A DNA stretch of 64,000 nt from Serpentinicella sp031432315 (GTDB lineage: Bacteria > Bacillota > Clostridia > Peptostreptococcales > Natronincolaceae). A model generated the notes under the pieces. It was not told the origin of the DNA. It was given only the letters and a program-made list of their open reading frames with translations, and searched no databases. The translations under genes and the position numbers were made by a program. This document shows positions 33,724-43,392 of the stretch, one piece after another. The stretch spans positions 100,317-164,316 of the forward strand of contig NZ_JAVKGO010000005.1 of NCBI RefSeq assembly GCF_031432315.1, given 5' to 3'. How positions within the stretch are numbered: position 1 is the first letter of the stretch; each line of letters starts with the position of its first letter.

Positions 33724-34881
33724 TTAGTTCTCCCCCAATTGTGTCATAGCCGTTTTTTCCATTAGTTTTTCCCTTAACTCATCATCATCTATTTTCGCAA
33801 GTAGCTTATGGAAAACCATTTCTTTTTGTAAAACTTCCCATGCTTTATCCCTTGCAAAAACATCTTCCGAGCTTAGTAGATCAATTAAAGATCTTAACCC
33901 ATTTTCCCCTTGTTTTATTAGTGCAAGACCAGCATTGTGTCTCACAAACCAATTAGGGTCCTTTATCATTGTCTCTAAAGTGCTAATACTTTCTGCATTT
34001 TTTATCTTTTTTAATAATTTAGCTACAAAAACCCTTACTTCCCAATCTTCATCAACGCTTAAAGTTAGTAAAGCATTAATATATTCCCCTTCACTAATAT
34101 CTCCTAAACCAATAGCACCTTTTAAAGCTGATATTCTTACTTCTTTTAAAGGATGATACACCATTTGTTTTATCCATTTTATGCCTTGTTCGTATTGTCT
34201 AATTCCATAGATCTCTAAAGCAATGGCATTAAGAAATGTGGAATCTAATCTCATCACTTCTTCTAAAATATTTGTAATATCTCCATCAACCATATCTACT
34301 AATGCTATTGCATTAGGTTTCTCCATAATATTTCCTTTAGAAATACGTACAAGAATATTCTTTAAATATTTATCATTACTAATTTTGATTAGGGTCCTAG
34401 AAGTTATATATACCAATTCCCTATCATTTGAATCAAGTAATTTAAGTAGTTCAGGGACAACATATTTTATCCCTATTTCTCCAGCCTGGTACACAGCAAT
34501 CTTTCTTTTCCATGGATTTTTACTTTTAATTTTTCTCTGTATATAATTTATCAGTTTTTCTTTTTCCAATAGATTTAATAAACGTTCTTTCGAATTCCCA
34601 TCCAAATAAGAACTATACTTAATAACGGTTTCAAAGAATATTTTTCTTTCTAAAAACCCAAATGGCTTTGTTAATTCCTTTTTTTCATTTGTAGCAATGT
34701 AAGTTGCTAAGCTCTTTTCATATTCTTCTTGTATTACCTTTTTCTTTCTTATCGAAAGTTTAGTATAGATTTTCTTGCTTAACAATAGTAAGAATAAAAA
34801 CACATTGACTGTGATCATCACTAAGAATACATAAACGATATAATTTTCTATTATCTTTAACATCGGAACACCCATTCTCAT
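33724..34881 (-). CDS. Membrane-anchored HEAT-repeat protein
   Basis: A 385-residue protein with one N-terminal membrane helix (about residues 10-32) and a helical, cytoplasmic region of HEAT/PBS-lyase-like repeats. Repeats include NPWKRKIAVYQAGEIGIKYVVPELLKLL, PLKEVRISALKGAIGLGDIS, EDWEVRVFVAKLLKKI and DPNWFVRHNAGLALIKQG. HEAT repeats act as protein-binding scaffolds. Lying between the GGDEF protein and the GT2, it may link c-di-GMP or phosphorelay output to the synthase. The start is uncertain: the ATG at 34881 or one 18 bases later. Confidence 0.82.
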   Translation of the reverse strand: MRMGVPMLKIIENYIVYVFLVMITVNVFLFLLLLSKKIYTKLSIRKKKVIQEEYEKSLATYIATNEKKELTKPFGFLERKIFFETVIKYSSYLDGNSKERLLNLLEKEKLINYIQRKIKSKNPWKRKIAVYQAGEIGIKYVVPELLKLLDSNDRELVYITSRTLIKISNDKYLKNILVRISKGNIMEKPNAIALVDMVDGDITNILEEVMRLDSTFLNAIALEIYGIRQYEQGIKWIKQMVYHPLKEVRISALKGAIGLGDISEGEYINALLTLSVDEDWEVRVFVAKLLKKIKNAESISTLETMIKDPNWFVRHNAGLALIKQGENGLRSLIDLLSSEDVFARDKAWEVLQKEMVFHKLLAKIDDDELREKLMEKTAMTQLGEN

Positions 34882-34887
34882 TTATAT

Positions 34888-36570
34888 TTACAAGAGTTTT
34901 TTAATTTTTTCTTCCAGCACTTCTAATGAAAAGGGCTTAGTGACAAAATCTTTAGCACCAAGATGAAAGCTACTTAGAATATCCTTTTCTTTATTTCTTG
35001 CAGATACAACAATTACTTTCAATTTATTTACTACTGTCTCCTCTTTGATTCTTTGTAGTACTTCAAGGCCACTTACTTTTGGTAGCATCAAGTCCAATAA
35101 CATTAAGTCTGGCTTAAAAGACTTGATTTTCTGTAGTGCCTCCTCTCCATCCTTTGCGTATGCAACTTCATATCCTAAATAAATTAATCTAGTTTTAATT
35201 AAATTTACAACAATTTGAGCATCATCAACTACTAAAATTCTTTTGGGTCTCGTTTGAATCTCTTCATATTGATAGGTTGTTTGATTTCTACCATTCTTTT
35301 TAGATATATAAAGTGCCGCATCTCCTTGCTTTAAAATATCTGTTACAGACACGTCGTAATCTTGCATCATTGCAATTCCAGCACTAAAAGAGATTGTTAT
35401 TTCTTTTTTATTATCCTCAGAGTAATATGTTTTCCTTTGGACGGATTCTCGAATCCTTTCTACCATTTTATAAGCCTCTTCCCCATTTGTATCAGGTAAA
35501 AGAATCAGGAATTCATCGCCACCGTAACGATAAATCTCATCATAGGTTCTTAACTTTGTTTTAATAGTTTCAACAAAACCTTGTAAGATTTCATCCCCAA
35601 AGACATGCCCGTAAGTATCATTGATTTCCTTAAAATAATCTAAATCTAAAAAAGCAATTGATAAAATTTTATTCTGCCTTTTATGCTTCTCTTTTTCTTC
35701 TTCAAAACGTTTGGTGAAGAACTTTCTATTATAAGCTCCCGTTAATTCATCAGTGAACACATCTAGATTTTTCTTGGTATTTTTTCTAATGATTCCTTCA
35801 GCACGAGCTAATAATTCTTCTGGTTCAAAGGGTTTTTCAATAAAATAGTCTACGCCATCTCTCAGTGCTTTCCATTTAAGATCTTGTTCATGTAACCCTG
35901 TTAGAAAAATAACCGGGATTTCTATTTTTTCCTCTATAACATAGTTATGAATATCAAACCCAGTCTTCCCTGGCATCATAATATCTGTAATTACTAAATC
36001 AAAAGGCTCGGTCTTTAGCAATGACATTGCCTCTTCTGGATTAGATGAAATTAGAACTTTATAACCATAATTTGTTAAAATACTATCTAGAAAATTTAAC
36101 ATTTCTATATCATCGTCTATTACAATAATTCTTCCAGAGTAGTTTATTTTTTGATTTTCATCTATATCCGACGATAATGTTACTATTTCATCAGTTATAC
36201 TCTCTGTAGTTTCGTCTAAATACTCATCTTCTGTAGGTTCGTCTAAATACTCATCTATTGCAATCAAAATTTTACCTAAACTCTTGAAAATAGTAGCCAC
36301 GTCGTCATTGTTATACGTATATTCACTACTATTCTTCTCAAGAATAATCTCCATTTCTTCTGCTATAGATGCAACTGTATTGATCCCCAACGTACCTGCA
36401 GTACCCTTTAAGCTATGAAAATATCTATATAAATCCTCATAGGATTCTTTTCTTTCTTGCAAAACTAAATAGACTAAACTTTTAATTTTGTTAGTAATTT
36501 CTCCTTTATTTTGTATAAAGAACTGTTTCTGACTTTTTTTTATCAATTGTTCTATTTTTTCTTTACTCAT
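34888..36570 (-). CDS. HPt-REC-GGDEF-REC signalling protein (diguanylate cyclase)
   Basis: A 560-residue protein with four modules: HPt (phospho-His52 in YFHSLKGTAGTLG), receiver 1 (Asp196 in VITDIMMPGKTG), GGDEF (intact GGDEF at 350-354, so active) and receiver 2 (Asp493 in LLDLMLPKVSG). An inhibitory I-site RTYD (341-344) lies five residues before GGDEF. It would make c-di-GMP from two GTP under control of phosphotransfer from the hybrid kinase. The start overlaps the kinase stop by 8 bp. Between HPt and REC1 an acidic linker repeats YLDEPTEDEYLDET. Confidence 0.93.
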   Translation of the reverse strand: MSKEKIEQLIKKSQKQFFIQNKGEITNKIKSLVYLVLQERKESYEDLYRYFHSLKGTAGTLGINTVASIAEEMEIILEKNSSEYTYNNDDVATIFKSLGKILIAIDEYLDEPTEDEYLDETTESITDEIVTLSSDIDENQKINYSGRIIVIDDDIEMLNFLDSILTNYGYKVLISSNPEEAMSLLKTEPFDLVITDIMMPGKTGFDIHNYVIEEKIEIPVIFLTGLHEQDLKWKALRDGVDYFIEKPFEPEELLARAEGIIRKNTKKNLDVFTDELTGAYNRKFFTKRFEEEKEKHKRQNKILSIAFLDLDYFKEINDTYGHVFGDEILQGFVETIKTKLRTYDEIYRYGGDEFLILLPDTNGEEAYKMVERIRESVQRKTYYSEDNKKEITISFSAGIAMMQDYDVSVTDILKQGDAALYISKKNGRNQTTYQYEEIQTRPKRILVVDDAQIVVNLIKTRLIYLGYEVAYAKDGEEALQKIKSFKPDLMLLDLMLPKVSGLEVLQRIKEETVVNKLKVIVVSARNKEKDILSSFHLGAKDFVTKPFSLEVLEEKIKKLL

Positions 36571-39500
36571 GACCCGACTCTCCTTTCGTTATATCAACAG
36601 TATCAGTTTGTCTATCAGGCACAGCAATCACTCCTGATTCCTTATGGGATCTTATAATCTTTAAAATTGTTTGTGTCAATTGATCCGGTGGATAGGGTTT
36701 CACTAAATACTCCGTAATTTGATATTTTTTAATGTTTTCAATTGACTTTTCTAAGGCTGAAGATACTATGACTGGAGTTAGTTTAGTTTTCTCTGTCTCT
36801 TTTAACTTTTTGATTAACTCCCATCCATCCATTTCGTCCTCTAACATTAAGTCCACAACAATTCCAACTAAGTCCGTTTTTAATGCATCCTTGTAAGCAC
36901 TTTTAGGGTTATAATGATGAATCACTGTAATTCCTTTCGACTTGAGCTCTTCTGATAGTAATAGCGCAAGACTCGCATCATCTTCTACTATCATTACTTT
37001 ATTATTTTGGGAGTCATGTTCCCCTTTTTCATCAATACTATCCTTTACTGGCTGGTCATTGATATCTTGGAGATTAAGCGGCAATGTAAAGTATACTGTT
37101 GTCCCCTTTCCTTCCTCTGACTCTATCCGAATATCCCCACCATGAGCTTCTACTATTTCTTTGCAAATTGCTAATCCTAGACCAGTTCCTCCAATTTTTT
37201 TAGTTTCACTGTTATCTACACGTTTAAATTTTTCAAATAAGGTTGTTAATTGACTCTCAGGGATACCCATACCCTGATCACTTACAGAAACCATTAGTTT
37301 TTCATCTTTATTCTTTAATGTAATTGTAATATCTCCACCTTGAGGAGAGAACTTTATACCATTACTTATTAAGTTTGTAAATACTTGTATTAATCTATCT
37401 TTATCAGCTAATACATTAACATAATTCGCTTTATCTATTATAAACACGTTGTGTCTTTGTTCATGTTTAAATTGTAGAGCGATATCCATAACTATTTCAT
37501 TTAATTTAATAGGTGCCATACTATATTGTTGCTTGCCAGATTCCATTCTTTGTAAGTCTAAAAAATCATTGATTAAATTAGTTAATCTTTGAGCCTCTTT
37601 ATGTATTGTTTTTAAATACTTTTTCTGTCGTTCTGGCTTCACTTCTTTTTCAATTAATAACTCTGTAAAACCTAATACACTGGAAAGAGGTGTTCTTAAT
37701 TCATGACTTACGGTACTAACTAATTCAGATTTCATCTGATCTACTTCATATTCTTTTGTTATATCACGATATACAAAAACCGTTCCTGTTTTTTCGTTAT
37801 TATTTGTTACAGTTGTGGAATAGACTTCAATAAAACGTGTTTCATTGCCTTCCTCTACAGCATATCTCATATGCTTAGATCCAATAAATAAAGGCTGTAG
37901 GGCTTCCTCATAATAAGCCTCTAATTGTAATTTATCATGGACATTTTTTGTAAAGCAGTTTATCCAATGCTCTCTATGAACGACTTCTTTACTTTTACAG
38001 TCCTCTATATCTATAATTTTCTCTAATTGTTGATTATGCTGAATCATATTTCCTTCAGCTGAAATAAATTGTATACCTTCATTTATATTATTAATAATGC
38101 TTTCATTTAATCTTTTTGCATTTTCAACCTCTTGGTACATTAATATTTGCCCCAATGCTAGAGAGAGTTGCTTCATTAAACTATTTATTTCTGTAACTTC
38201 CCCTTCTTCATAGGGTCTGCCTAACCTTGTAGCAGCAAAAACTCCCAGTGTTTCTCCATAGCTATTAAATATTCCCGTATATAAATCATAACAATAAAAT
38301 GGCTCTCCAGATATTCCTCTTTCCATAGGTGTTGCTTCCCTTTTTATTATAAAATATTTTTCTTTGCCAACACGCATTAATATATCATCCAAGCCTGTAT
38401 TTAAAAATGTTTTGGCTATTTCTTTAGTTAAACCCTTAGTTGCAAATTTCTTGTCAGGCATTGTCCAGAAAATGCCTTTATCAAATTCAAGTAAAGTTTG
38501 TAAATATTGAAAAACTATATTTATAAATTGCTCATTTTCTAATGTTTGCGTTAAATTATGATTTAACTTATTATATACCTCTAGTTGTTCTTTGGTTTTT
38601 TTTGTTTCTTCCAATGATATTTTCAATTGCTGTTGTATCTCTTTTATTTTTGTAATATCCACACCAATTAATATATATTGATAAGGTACTCCCTTTGAAT
38701 CCAGGTATGGAACAATCGTTGCGTTAACCCAATATATAGAACCATCTTTTTTTCTGTTTTTCATTTCTTTTGTCCATATACCGCCATTTTTAATGATATG
38801 CCACATATCATCATAGAATTCTTTTCTATGATCTCCACTTTTCAATATACGTGTTGTATTACCATATAGCTCCTCTTTGCTATATTGAGTTATATCACAA
38901 AATTTTTGATTAACATTAATAATAACCCCATTCGCATCAGTAACACAAAGCATAGCGGATTTATCTAGTGCTTTTTGTATATTTTCAATTTCTATTAAAT
39001 AACGCTTTAGCTTTTCTTGTTGTTCTTCTAGTTCATCCTGTTGAGATAACAGTTCTTCGTTTTGCGCTGTTAATTCTTGTTCCTTCTCGTATATTTTTTC
39101 TGACATTTCTTGAAAGGAAATACTTAAAAAGCCTATTTCATCTTGACGATTACGACTCTCCAGTTTAATTTTGTTTCCAACAGTCAAAGACTTTGTTGCT
39201 TCGCTTAGCTCTTCTATCGGTATAACTATCCCTTTTAGCATACGTCCAATTATATAGATGAGTGATAAAATGCTTATAATTGCAAATCCAGCTATCATCA
39301 TATTAAAGTTACTAAATTTGTTTAAAATATTATCATAGTTTTTATCACGCATTTCATCTGCTCGCTCTTTAAAATGCATTGTATAATTAAGAAACTCATT
39401 TACTGTTACAATCGCTCCACCACCGGCTAACGCTCTTAAAGCATCATAATCATTGTTTTCTACATAATTAATAGCTAAAGGTAATAAATCATTAGAATAA

Positions 39501-39865
39501 TGGTTATAAAACTCTTCTAGATCCTGTTGCAATGATTTTTCTTCTTCTGTTAAGGGTAGACCTTTAAATTGTTCTATTCGTTCTTTTAATTCATCTAAAT
39601 TGTCATAAAGTTTATCCAGTTCTAAAGGATCCTGGAAAGCATAATAACCCCGAGCTCTAAATAATACCTGTACTAAGGTATCTTCAAGGTTTTCAACAGC
39701 TTTGGTCTTTTTCATAATTTCCTCACGTTCTTCATACAACAAAGTTTGTGAGCTGGTTATGTATAAACCAGTAGCTGCTGCCAGCAAAATAATTATTAAT
39801 AGAACTGTAATAACCCGCTTAAAATATTTCTTTCTTATCCCAATAGGGTTTTTTAGATTAATCAT
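36563..39865 (-). CDS. Hybrid sensor histidine kinase
   Basis: The 1100-residue protein has a membrane helix (17-35), an extracellular helical sensor (about 40-185), a second helix (190-210), HAMP (210-260), a coiled coil, PAS with PAC (300-410), a GAF-like domain (440-575) and a second PAS (585-705). HisKA follows (His721 in STVSHELRTPLSSV), then HATPase (N-box Asn834, G boxes near 864 and 894) and a receiver (Asp1005 in IVVDLMLEDEMDG). It autophosphorylates, passes phosphate to its receiver and probably on to the HPt of the next gene. Its start overlaps the CheY-like gene by 8 bp. Confidence 0.94.
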   Translation of the reverse strand: MINLKNPIGIRKKYFKRVITVLLIIILLAAATGLYITSSQTLLYEEREEIMKKTKAVENLEDTLVQVLFRARGYYAFQDPLELDKLYDNLDELKERIEQFKGLPLTEEEKSLQQDLEEFYNHYSNDLLPLAINYVENNDYDALRALAGGGAIVTVNEFLNYTMHFKERADEMRDKNYDNILNKFSNFNMMIAGFAIISILSLIYIIGRMLKGIVIPIEELSEATKSLTVGNKIKLESRNRQDEIGFLSISFQEMSEKIYEKEQELTAQNEELLSQQDELEEQQEKLKRYLIEIENIQKALDKSAMLCVTDANGVIINVNQKFCDITQYSKEELYGNTTRILKSGDHRKEFYDDMWHIIKNGGIWTKEMKNRKKDGSIYWVNATIVPYLDSKGVPYQYILIGVDITKIKEIQQQLKISLEETKKTKEQLEVYNKLNHNLTQTLENEQFINIVFQYLQTLLEFDKGIFWTMPDKKFATKGLTKEIAKTFLNTGLDDILMRVGKEKYFIIKREATPMERGISGEPFYCYDLYTGIFNSYGETLGVFAATRLGRPYEEGEVTEINSLMKQLSLALGQILMYQEVENAKRLNESIINNINEGIQFISAEGNMIQHNQQLEKIIDIEDCKSKEVVHREHWINCFTKNVHDKLQLEAYYEEALQPLFIGSKHMRYAVEEGNETRFIEVYSTTVTNNNEKTGTVFVYRDITKEYEVDQMKSELVSTVSHELRTPLSSVLGFTELLIEKEVKPERQKKYLKTIHKEAQRLTNLINDFLDLQRMESGKQQYSMAPIKLNEIVMDIALQFKHEQRHNVFIIDKANYVNVLADKDRLIQVFTNLISNGIKFSPQGGDITITLKNKDEKLMVSVSDQGMGIPESQLTTLFEKFKRVDNSETKKIGGTGLGLAICKEIVEAHGGDIRIESEEGKGTTVYFTLPLNLQDINDQPVKDSIDEKGEHDSQNNKVMIVEDDASLALLLSEELKSKGITVIHHYNPKSAYKDALKTDLVGIVVDLMLEDEMDGWELIKKLKETEKTKLTPVIVSSALEKSIENIKKYQITEYLVKPYPPDQLTQTILKIIRSHKESGVIAVPDRQTDTVDITKGESGHE

Positions 39866-40220
39866 TTAAAATTTCCTCCACTAAATTACATAATTCTATG
39901 GGGCTAAAGGGTTTAGGCATAAAGTACTTCACACCTTTTTCAAAGGCATGTTGTTGATCCTTTTCTTGAGCCTTTGCTGTTAGCATTAGTATATTAGTGT
40001 TTTTCTTTTCTTCTTCAGTTAGTTTACTCACCACATCTAAACCTGTTAATTTAGGCATCATATAATCCAAAATAATTAAATCATAATTATTTTTTTGAAT
40101 TTTATTTAAAGCGATTTCTCCATTTTCAGCCTCCTCAATGAGAAATCCTAAATCTTCGAGGGTATCACCTATTAACATTCTTAGGGTTTCTTCATCATCC
40201 ACAACTAATATCTTTTTCAT
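39858..40220 (-). CDS. CheY-like response regulator
   Basis: A 120-residue single-domain receiver. Asp8/Asp9 in VVDDEE, the phosphoacceptor Asp52 in IILDYMMPKLTG, Thr in MLTAKAQ and Lys in FMPKPFSP are all present. The ATG at 40220 is chosen by AAGGAG at the right spacing, not the codon six further up. It heads the five-gene operon (receiver, hybrid kinase, HPt-REC-GGDEF-REC, HEAT, GT2). Lacking an output domain, it probably acts in the phosphorelay or by protein contact. Confidence 0.93.
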   Translation of the reverse strand: MKKILVVDDEETLRMLIGDTLEDLGFLIEEAENGEIALNKIQKNNYDLIILDYMMPKLTGLDVVSKLTEEEKKNTNILMLTAKAQEKDQQHAFEKGVKYFMPKPFSPIELCNLVEEILND

Positions 40221-40324
40221 TAGACCACTCCTTCTCATTCAACTTACTTTATTACTATATATGTATATACCCACAGATTATATATCTCTCCCAGATTTGT
40301 TCGCTTTTTATAAAAACATAAAAA

Positions 40325-40369
40325 AATAGCAATTTAACAGTAAAAATTACTGTCAAAATTACTATTCTT
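40325..40369 (-). terminator. Terminator of the phytoene-desaturase-like gene
   Basis: AATAG-CAATTT-AACAGTAA pairs imperfectly with TTACTG-AAAATT-CTATT around a short loop. It is followed on the minus strand by TTTTTTT. Confidence 0.6.
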
Positions 40370-40397
40370 TTATAGAATTAATTAATAGCTGTACTTT

Positions 40398-41918
40398 TTA
40401 ACTGGCTGTATATTTTTTAGGTTGTTTATTGTCCTTAGCATCACGTTTAACGATTAAGTCTGTAGAAATAATTCCTGACTGAAATATCGTTGGCAATCCA
40501 CTTCCTGGATGGGTTCCTCCTCCAACTAGGTAACAGTTTTCAAACTCTTCGAATTGGTTATGAGGTCTGAAATAAAGCATCTGCGAGATATTATGTCCCA
40601 GATTAAACACTGCACCTTTATAAACGTCCATTTTTTCCTCCCAATCAAGGGGTGTTACCATCCTCTCTACTTCAATATGATCTTTTATGTCTGATAGTCC
40701 ACCTCTTTCCTCCAGAATGTTTAATATTTTTTCTCTGAAGGACGCTTTCTCTTTTTCCCAGTCTATTTCACTTGTGTTATTGGGTACAGGTACTAATACA
40801 TAAATTGTCGATTTTCCTTCTGGTGCTAAACTTCCATCTGTAACAACTGCATTCTGAATGTATACTGAGGGGTCTTCAGATAGAATCTTTTTCTTTGAAA
40901 TCTCGTTGACATTATTTTTATAGTCATTTGAGAAAAGTATATTATGATGTGGTATATCATAGATTTTATCAACGCCCAAATAAAGCATAAAGGTTGAACA
41001 AGAATATTTACTTTTTTCTATCTTTTTCTTTGTATATTTCTTCCTATGTTGTTCACCTACCAAGTTAGTCATAGCGTGACCAAAATCCGCATTTACTATG
41101 GTGTATTCCGCGTGTTCTTTTTCTCCATTTTCAAGTTCAACACCAATCACTTTTCCATTTTGAATTAAAAGTTCTTTAATTGGTGTATTTAGATGTATTT
41201 TTCCTCCTTCTTCCTCTATAACCTTAGCCATCACATTTGTTATTTCTCCCAAGCCACCCATAACATGATGAACACCACCATCATGCTCTACATAAGAAAT
41301 AATACTATATGCCCCAGGACACTCCCATGGTGACATTCCCAAATACTTAGCTTGGAAGGTAAAAGCCATTTTTAAATCATCTTCTTTAAAGTAACTTCCC
41401 AATACATCGAAAAGGCTTTTTCTTACACCTAAATAAGGTATAGACTTAATTAGTTCTTTTTTTAAGAAATCTCCTGGTTTTAAATATGTCTCTTTTAAGC
41501 ACTCAAATAAAATATTATATTTATTCTTTTCTTTTTGTAAGTATCGTCTATAACCTGGAATATTTCCCGGGAATAATCTCTCGATTTCGCTTTCCATCTT
41601 TTCATGTTTGCTGGAGGGATAAAAATCTCTTCCACTGTCTCCATAAACGATACGATACATTGGATCGAGCTTTTTTATATCTAGATAATCTTCAATATCT
41701 CTACCAGTTTTCTTAAATACATCTTCTAAAACATGATTCATCATCAAGAATGTCGGACCTAAGTCAAATTTATATCCATTCATCTCAAACATAGAAGTTC
41801 TTCCACCAATATAGCTTTGTTTTTCAAAGATCTCAACATCATATCCTTGACTGGCTAGCAACATTCCAGCAGTAAGTCCACCTGGTCCTGCACCCACAAT
41901 TATTACTTTCTTATCCAT
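40398..41918 (-). CDS. Phytoene desaturase family FAD oxidoreductase (CrtI/CrtN-like)
   Basis: A 506-residue flavoprotein. The N-terminal Rossmann motif is VIIVGAGPGGLTAGMLLASQG, then EIFEKQSYIGGRTS. Near the C-terminus NCYLVGGGTHPGSGLPTIFQSG matches the bacterial-type phytoene dehydrogenase signature. The ATG at 41918 follows GAGGGTG. CrtI-type enzymes desaturate or isomerise carotenoids, but the family also acts on other lipids. No phytoene or squalene synthase is near, so the true substrate is open. It is monocistronic and divergent from the MFS gene. Confidence 0.85.
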   Translation of the reverse strand: MDKKVIIVGAGPGGLTAGMLLASQGYDVEIFEKQSYIGGRTSMFEMNGYKFDLGPTFLMMNHVLEDVFKKTGRDIEDYLDIKKLDPMYRIVYGDSGRDFYPSSKHEKMESEIERLFPGNIPGYRRYLQKEKNKYNILFECLKETYLKPGDFLKKELIKSIPYLGVRKSLFDVLGSYFKEDDLKMAFTFQAKYLGMSPWECPGAYSIISYVEHDGGVHHVMGGLGEITNVMAKVIEEEGGKIHLNTPIKELLIQNGKVIGVELENGEKEHAEYTIVNADFGHAMTNLVGEQHRKKYTKKKIEKSKYSCSTFMLYLGVDKIYDIPHHNILFSNDYKNNVNEISKKKILSEDPSVYIQNAVVTDGSLAPEGKSTIYVLVPVPNNTSEIDWEKEKASFREKILNILEERGGLSDIKDHIEVERMVTPLDWEEKMDVYKGAVFNLGHNISQMLYFRPHNQFEEFENCYLVGGGTHPGSGLPTIFQSGIISTDLIVKRDAKDNKQPKKYTAS

Positions 41919-42135
41919 TTTTTTCACCCTCATTTCTCATAGTAACCGTATATAATTTCAATGTTTTATAATCTAATTCATTTATACCTTTTTTTCATGT
42001 TTTCTAACATGCTTTTTTTCATAGTAATTTTTTAACAACGTGTATTTACAATCAATCCAATATACTGGTTTATATTTTATTTTTTATCACATACTAAAAG
42101 ATAAATTCAGACTCAATATAAGGGGTTAAATTATT

Positions 42136-43314
42136 ATGTTTGGAATTAGAAAAGTAAATTTAAATAGAGATTTGTGGATTTTGTTATCATCTATTTTAAT
42201 TATTCATGTTGCCGCTTATCTAATCGTACCAATCTTTCCTATATTGTTAAAAACTGCGAAAGGTTTAAGTCCGAGTGAAATTGGTATTGTAATTGGAGCA
42301 GGATCTTTATTTATCCAACTAGGTAGTATTTTAGCAGGGATTATTGGTAGTCGTTTTGGAAATCACATTACAATTATTATTGGTAATTTAAGTCAGGCTA
42401 TTGCTCTTTTAGGTTTTGGACTAACTGAATCTTTCTATCTTCTAGTCGGTTTTTCAGCTTTAAATGGTATTGGAACAGGTATTTATATACCTACAATTAA
42501 GGCTGCTATTACCTACGTTGCTTCTGAGAAAAATAAAACCACAGCTTTTTCATTAAGAGGTGTTGCGGCCCACGGTGGTGCTGCTTTATCAGGCCTTTTA
42601 GTACTTTTAACTGCGACTAATTTTAATTTCTTTATTTCTAGTATTATTTATATAATATTAATGATAGCCTCTTGGATTTTTATGCCTAGAGATTGTGGCG
42701 ACCAGCCTTGTCCAACTTTAACGTTAACTTCATACGTAGGGGTTTTTAGAGATAAAAGCTTTTTACTCTTTAGTGTCATATCAGCTTGTATTTGGGCTTT
42801 GCATACTCAATTGGGATTATTACTGCCGCTCAGAGCAGAAGTAATACTTACAAATACAAGTCGAATAGGGATTATTTGGACTATTTCTAGTGTTTTCGTG
42901 ATTATTACTCAACCTTTTGTTTCAAAACATTTTCTCGAAAAGCATACCCATGCTACATCAATGTTTATAGGAACTATTTTTTTAGGGATAGGAATCACTT
43001 TAATAGGTTGGGCCAATAGTTTTTATTTTCTTTTGCTTTGTGCTTTGATTTTTATTGTCGGAGAAATGTTTGTTATGCCTGTTTTAGATAGCGTGACGAG
43101 TACAATAGCAGACCCTAAACTAATAGGGGTGTATTTTAGTGTTGCTAATTTTGCATCGGGGATAGGTGCAGCTATTGGTAATTTTGGAAGTGGTGCAATG
43201 ATTGATGTTTATGGAATAAAAGCTGCGTTCACACCTTGGATTGTAATTGGCGTATTCGCCGGTATTTTAGCAGTTTTATTACAACTGCCATCAGTAAAGT
43301 CTCTATCAAAATAA
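42136..43314 (+). CDS. MFS transporter
   Basis: A 392-residue major facilitator with 12 predicted helices. Motif A is degenerate (LAGIIGSRFGNH near residues 75-86), and the 6-helix halves are joined by a loop near residue 200 with MPRDCGDQPC. The second half has NFASGIGAAIGNFGSG near 340. Substrate is unknown; drug or metabolite efflux is usual for this type. AGGGG precedes the ATG. It is divergent from the phytoene-desaturase-like gene and ended by its own terminator. Confidence 0.87.
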   Translation: MFGIRKVNLNRDLWILLSSILIIHVAAYLIVPIFPILLKTAKGLSPSEIGIVIGAGSLFIQLGSILAGIIGSRFGNHITIIIGNLSQAIALLGFGLTESFYLLVGFSALNGIGTGIYIPTIKAAITYVASEKNKTTAFSLRGVAAHGGAALSGLLVLLTATNFNFFISSIIYIILMIASWIFMPRDCGDQPCPTLTLTSYVGVFRDKSFLLFSVISACIWALHTQLGLLLPLRAEVILTNTSRIGIIWTISSVFVIITQPFVSKHFLEKHTHATSMFIGTIFLGIGITLIGWANSFYFLLLCALIFIVGEMFVMPVLDSVTSTIADPKLIGVYFSVANFASGIGAAIGNFGSGAMIDVYGIKAAFTPWIVIGVFAGILAVLLQLPSVKSLSK

Positions 43315-43348
43315 AATACTAAAACTTTAAATCCACTTAGTTAGTAGT

Positions 43349-43386
43349 AAAAGCTACTATTACTTTTCAGTATTAGTAGCTTTTAT
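43349..43386. terminator. Terminator between the MFS and nucleotidase-like genes
   Basis: AAAAGCTACTA and TAGTAGCTTTT form a perfect 11-bp stem with a 14-base loop and outer T runs. It can act on both convergent genes. Confidence 0.82.
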
Positions 43387-43392
43387 TTAGAC

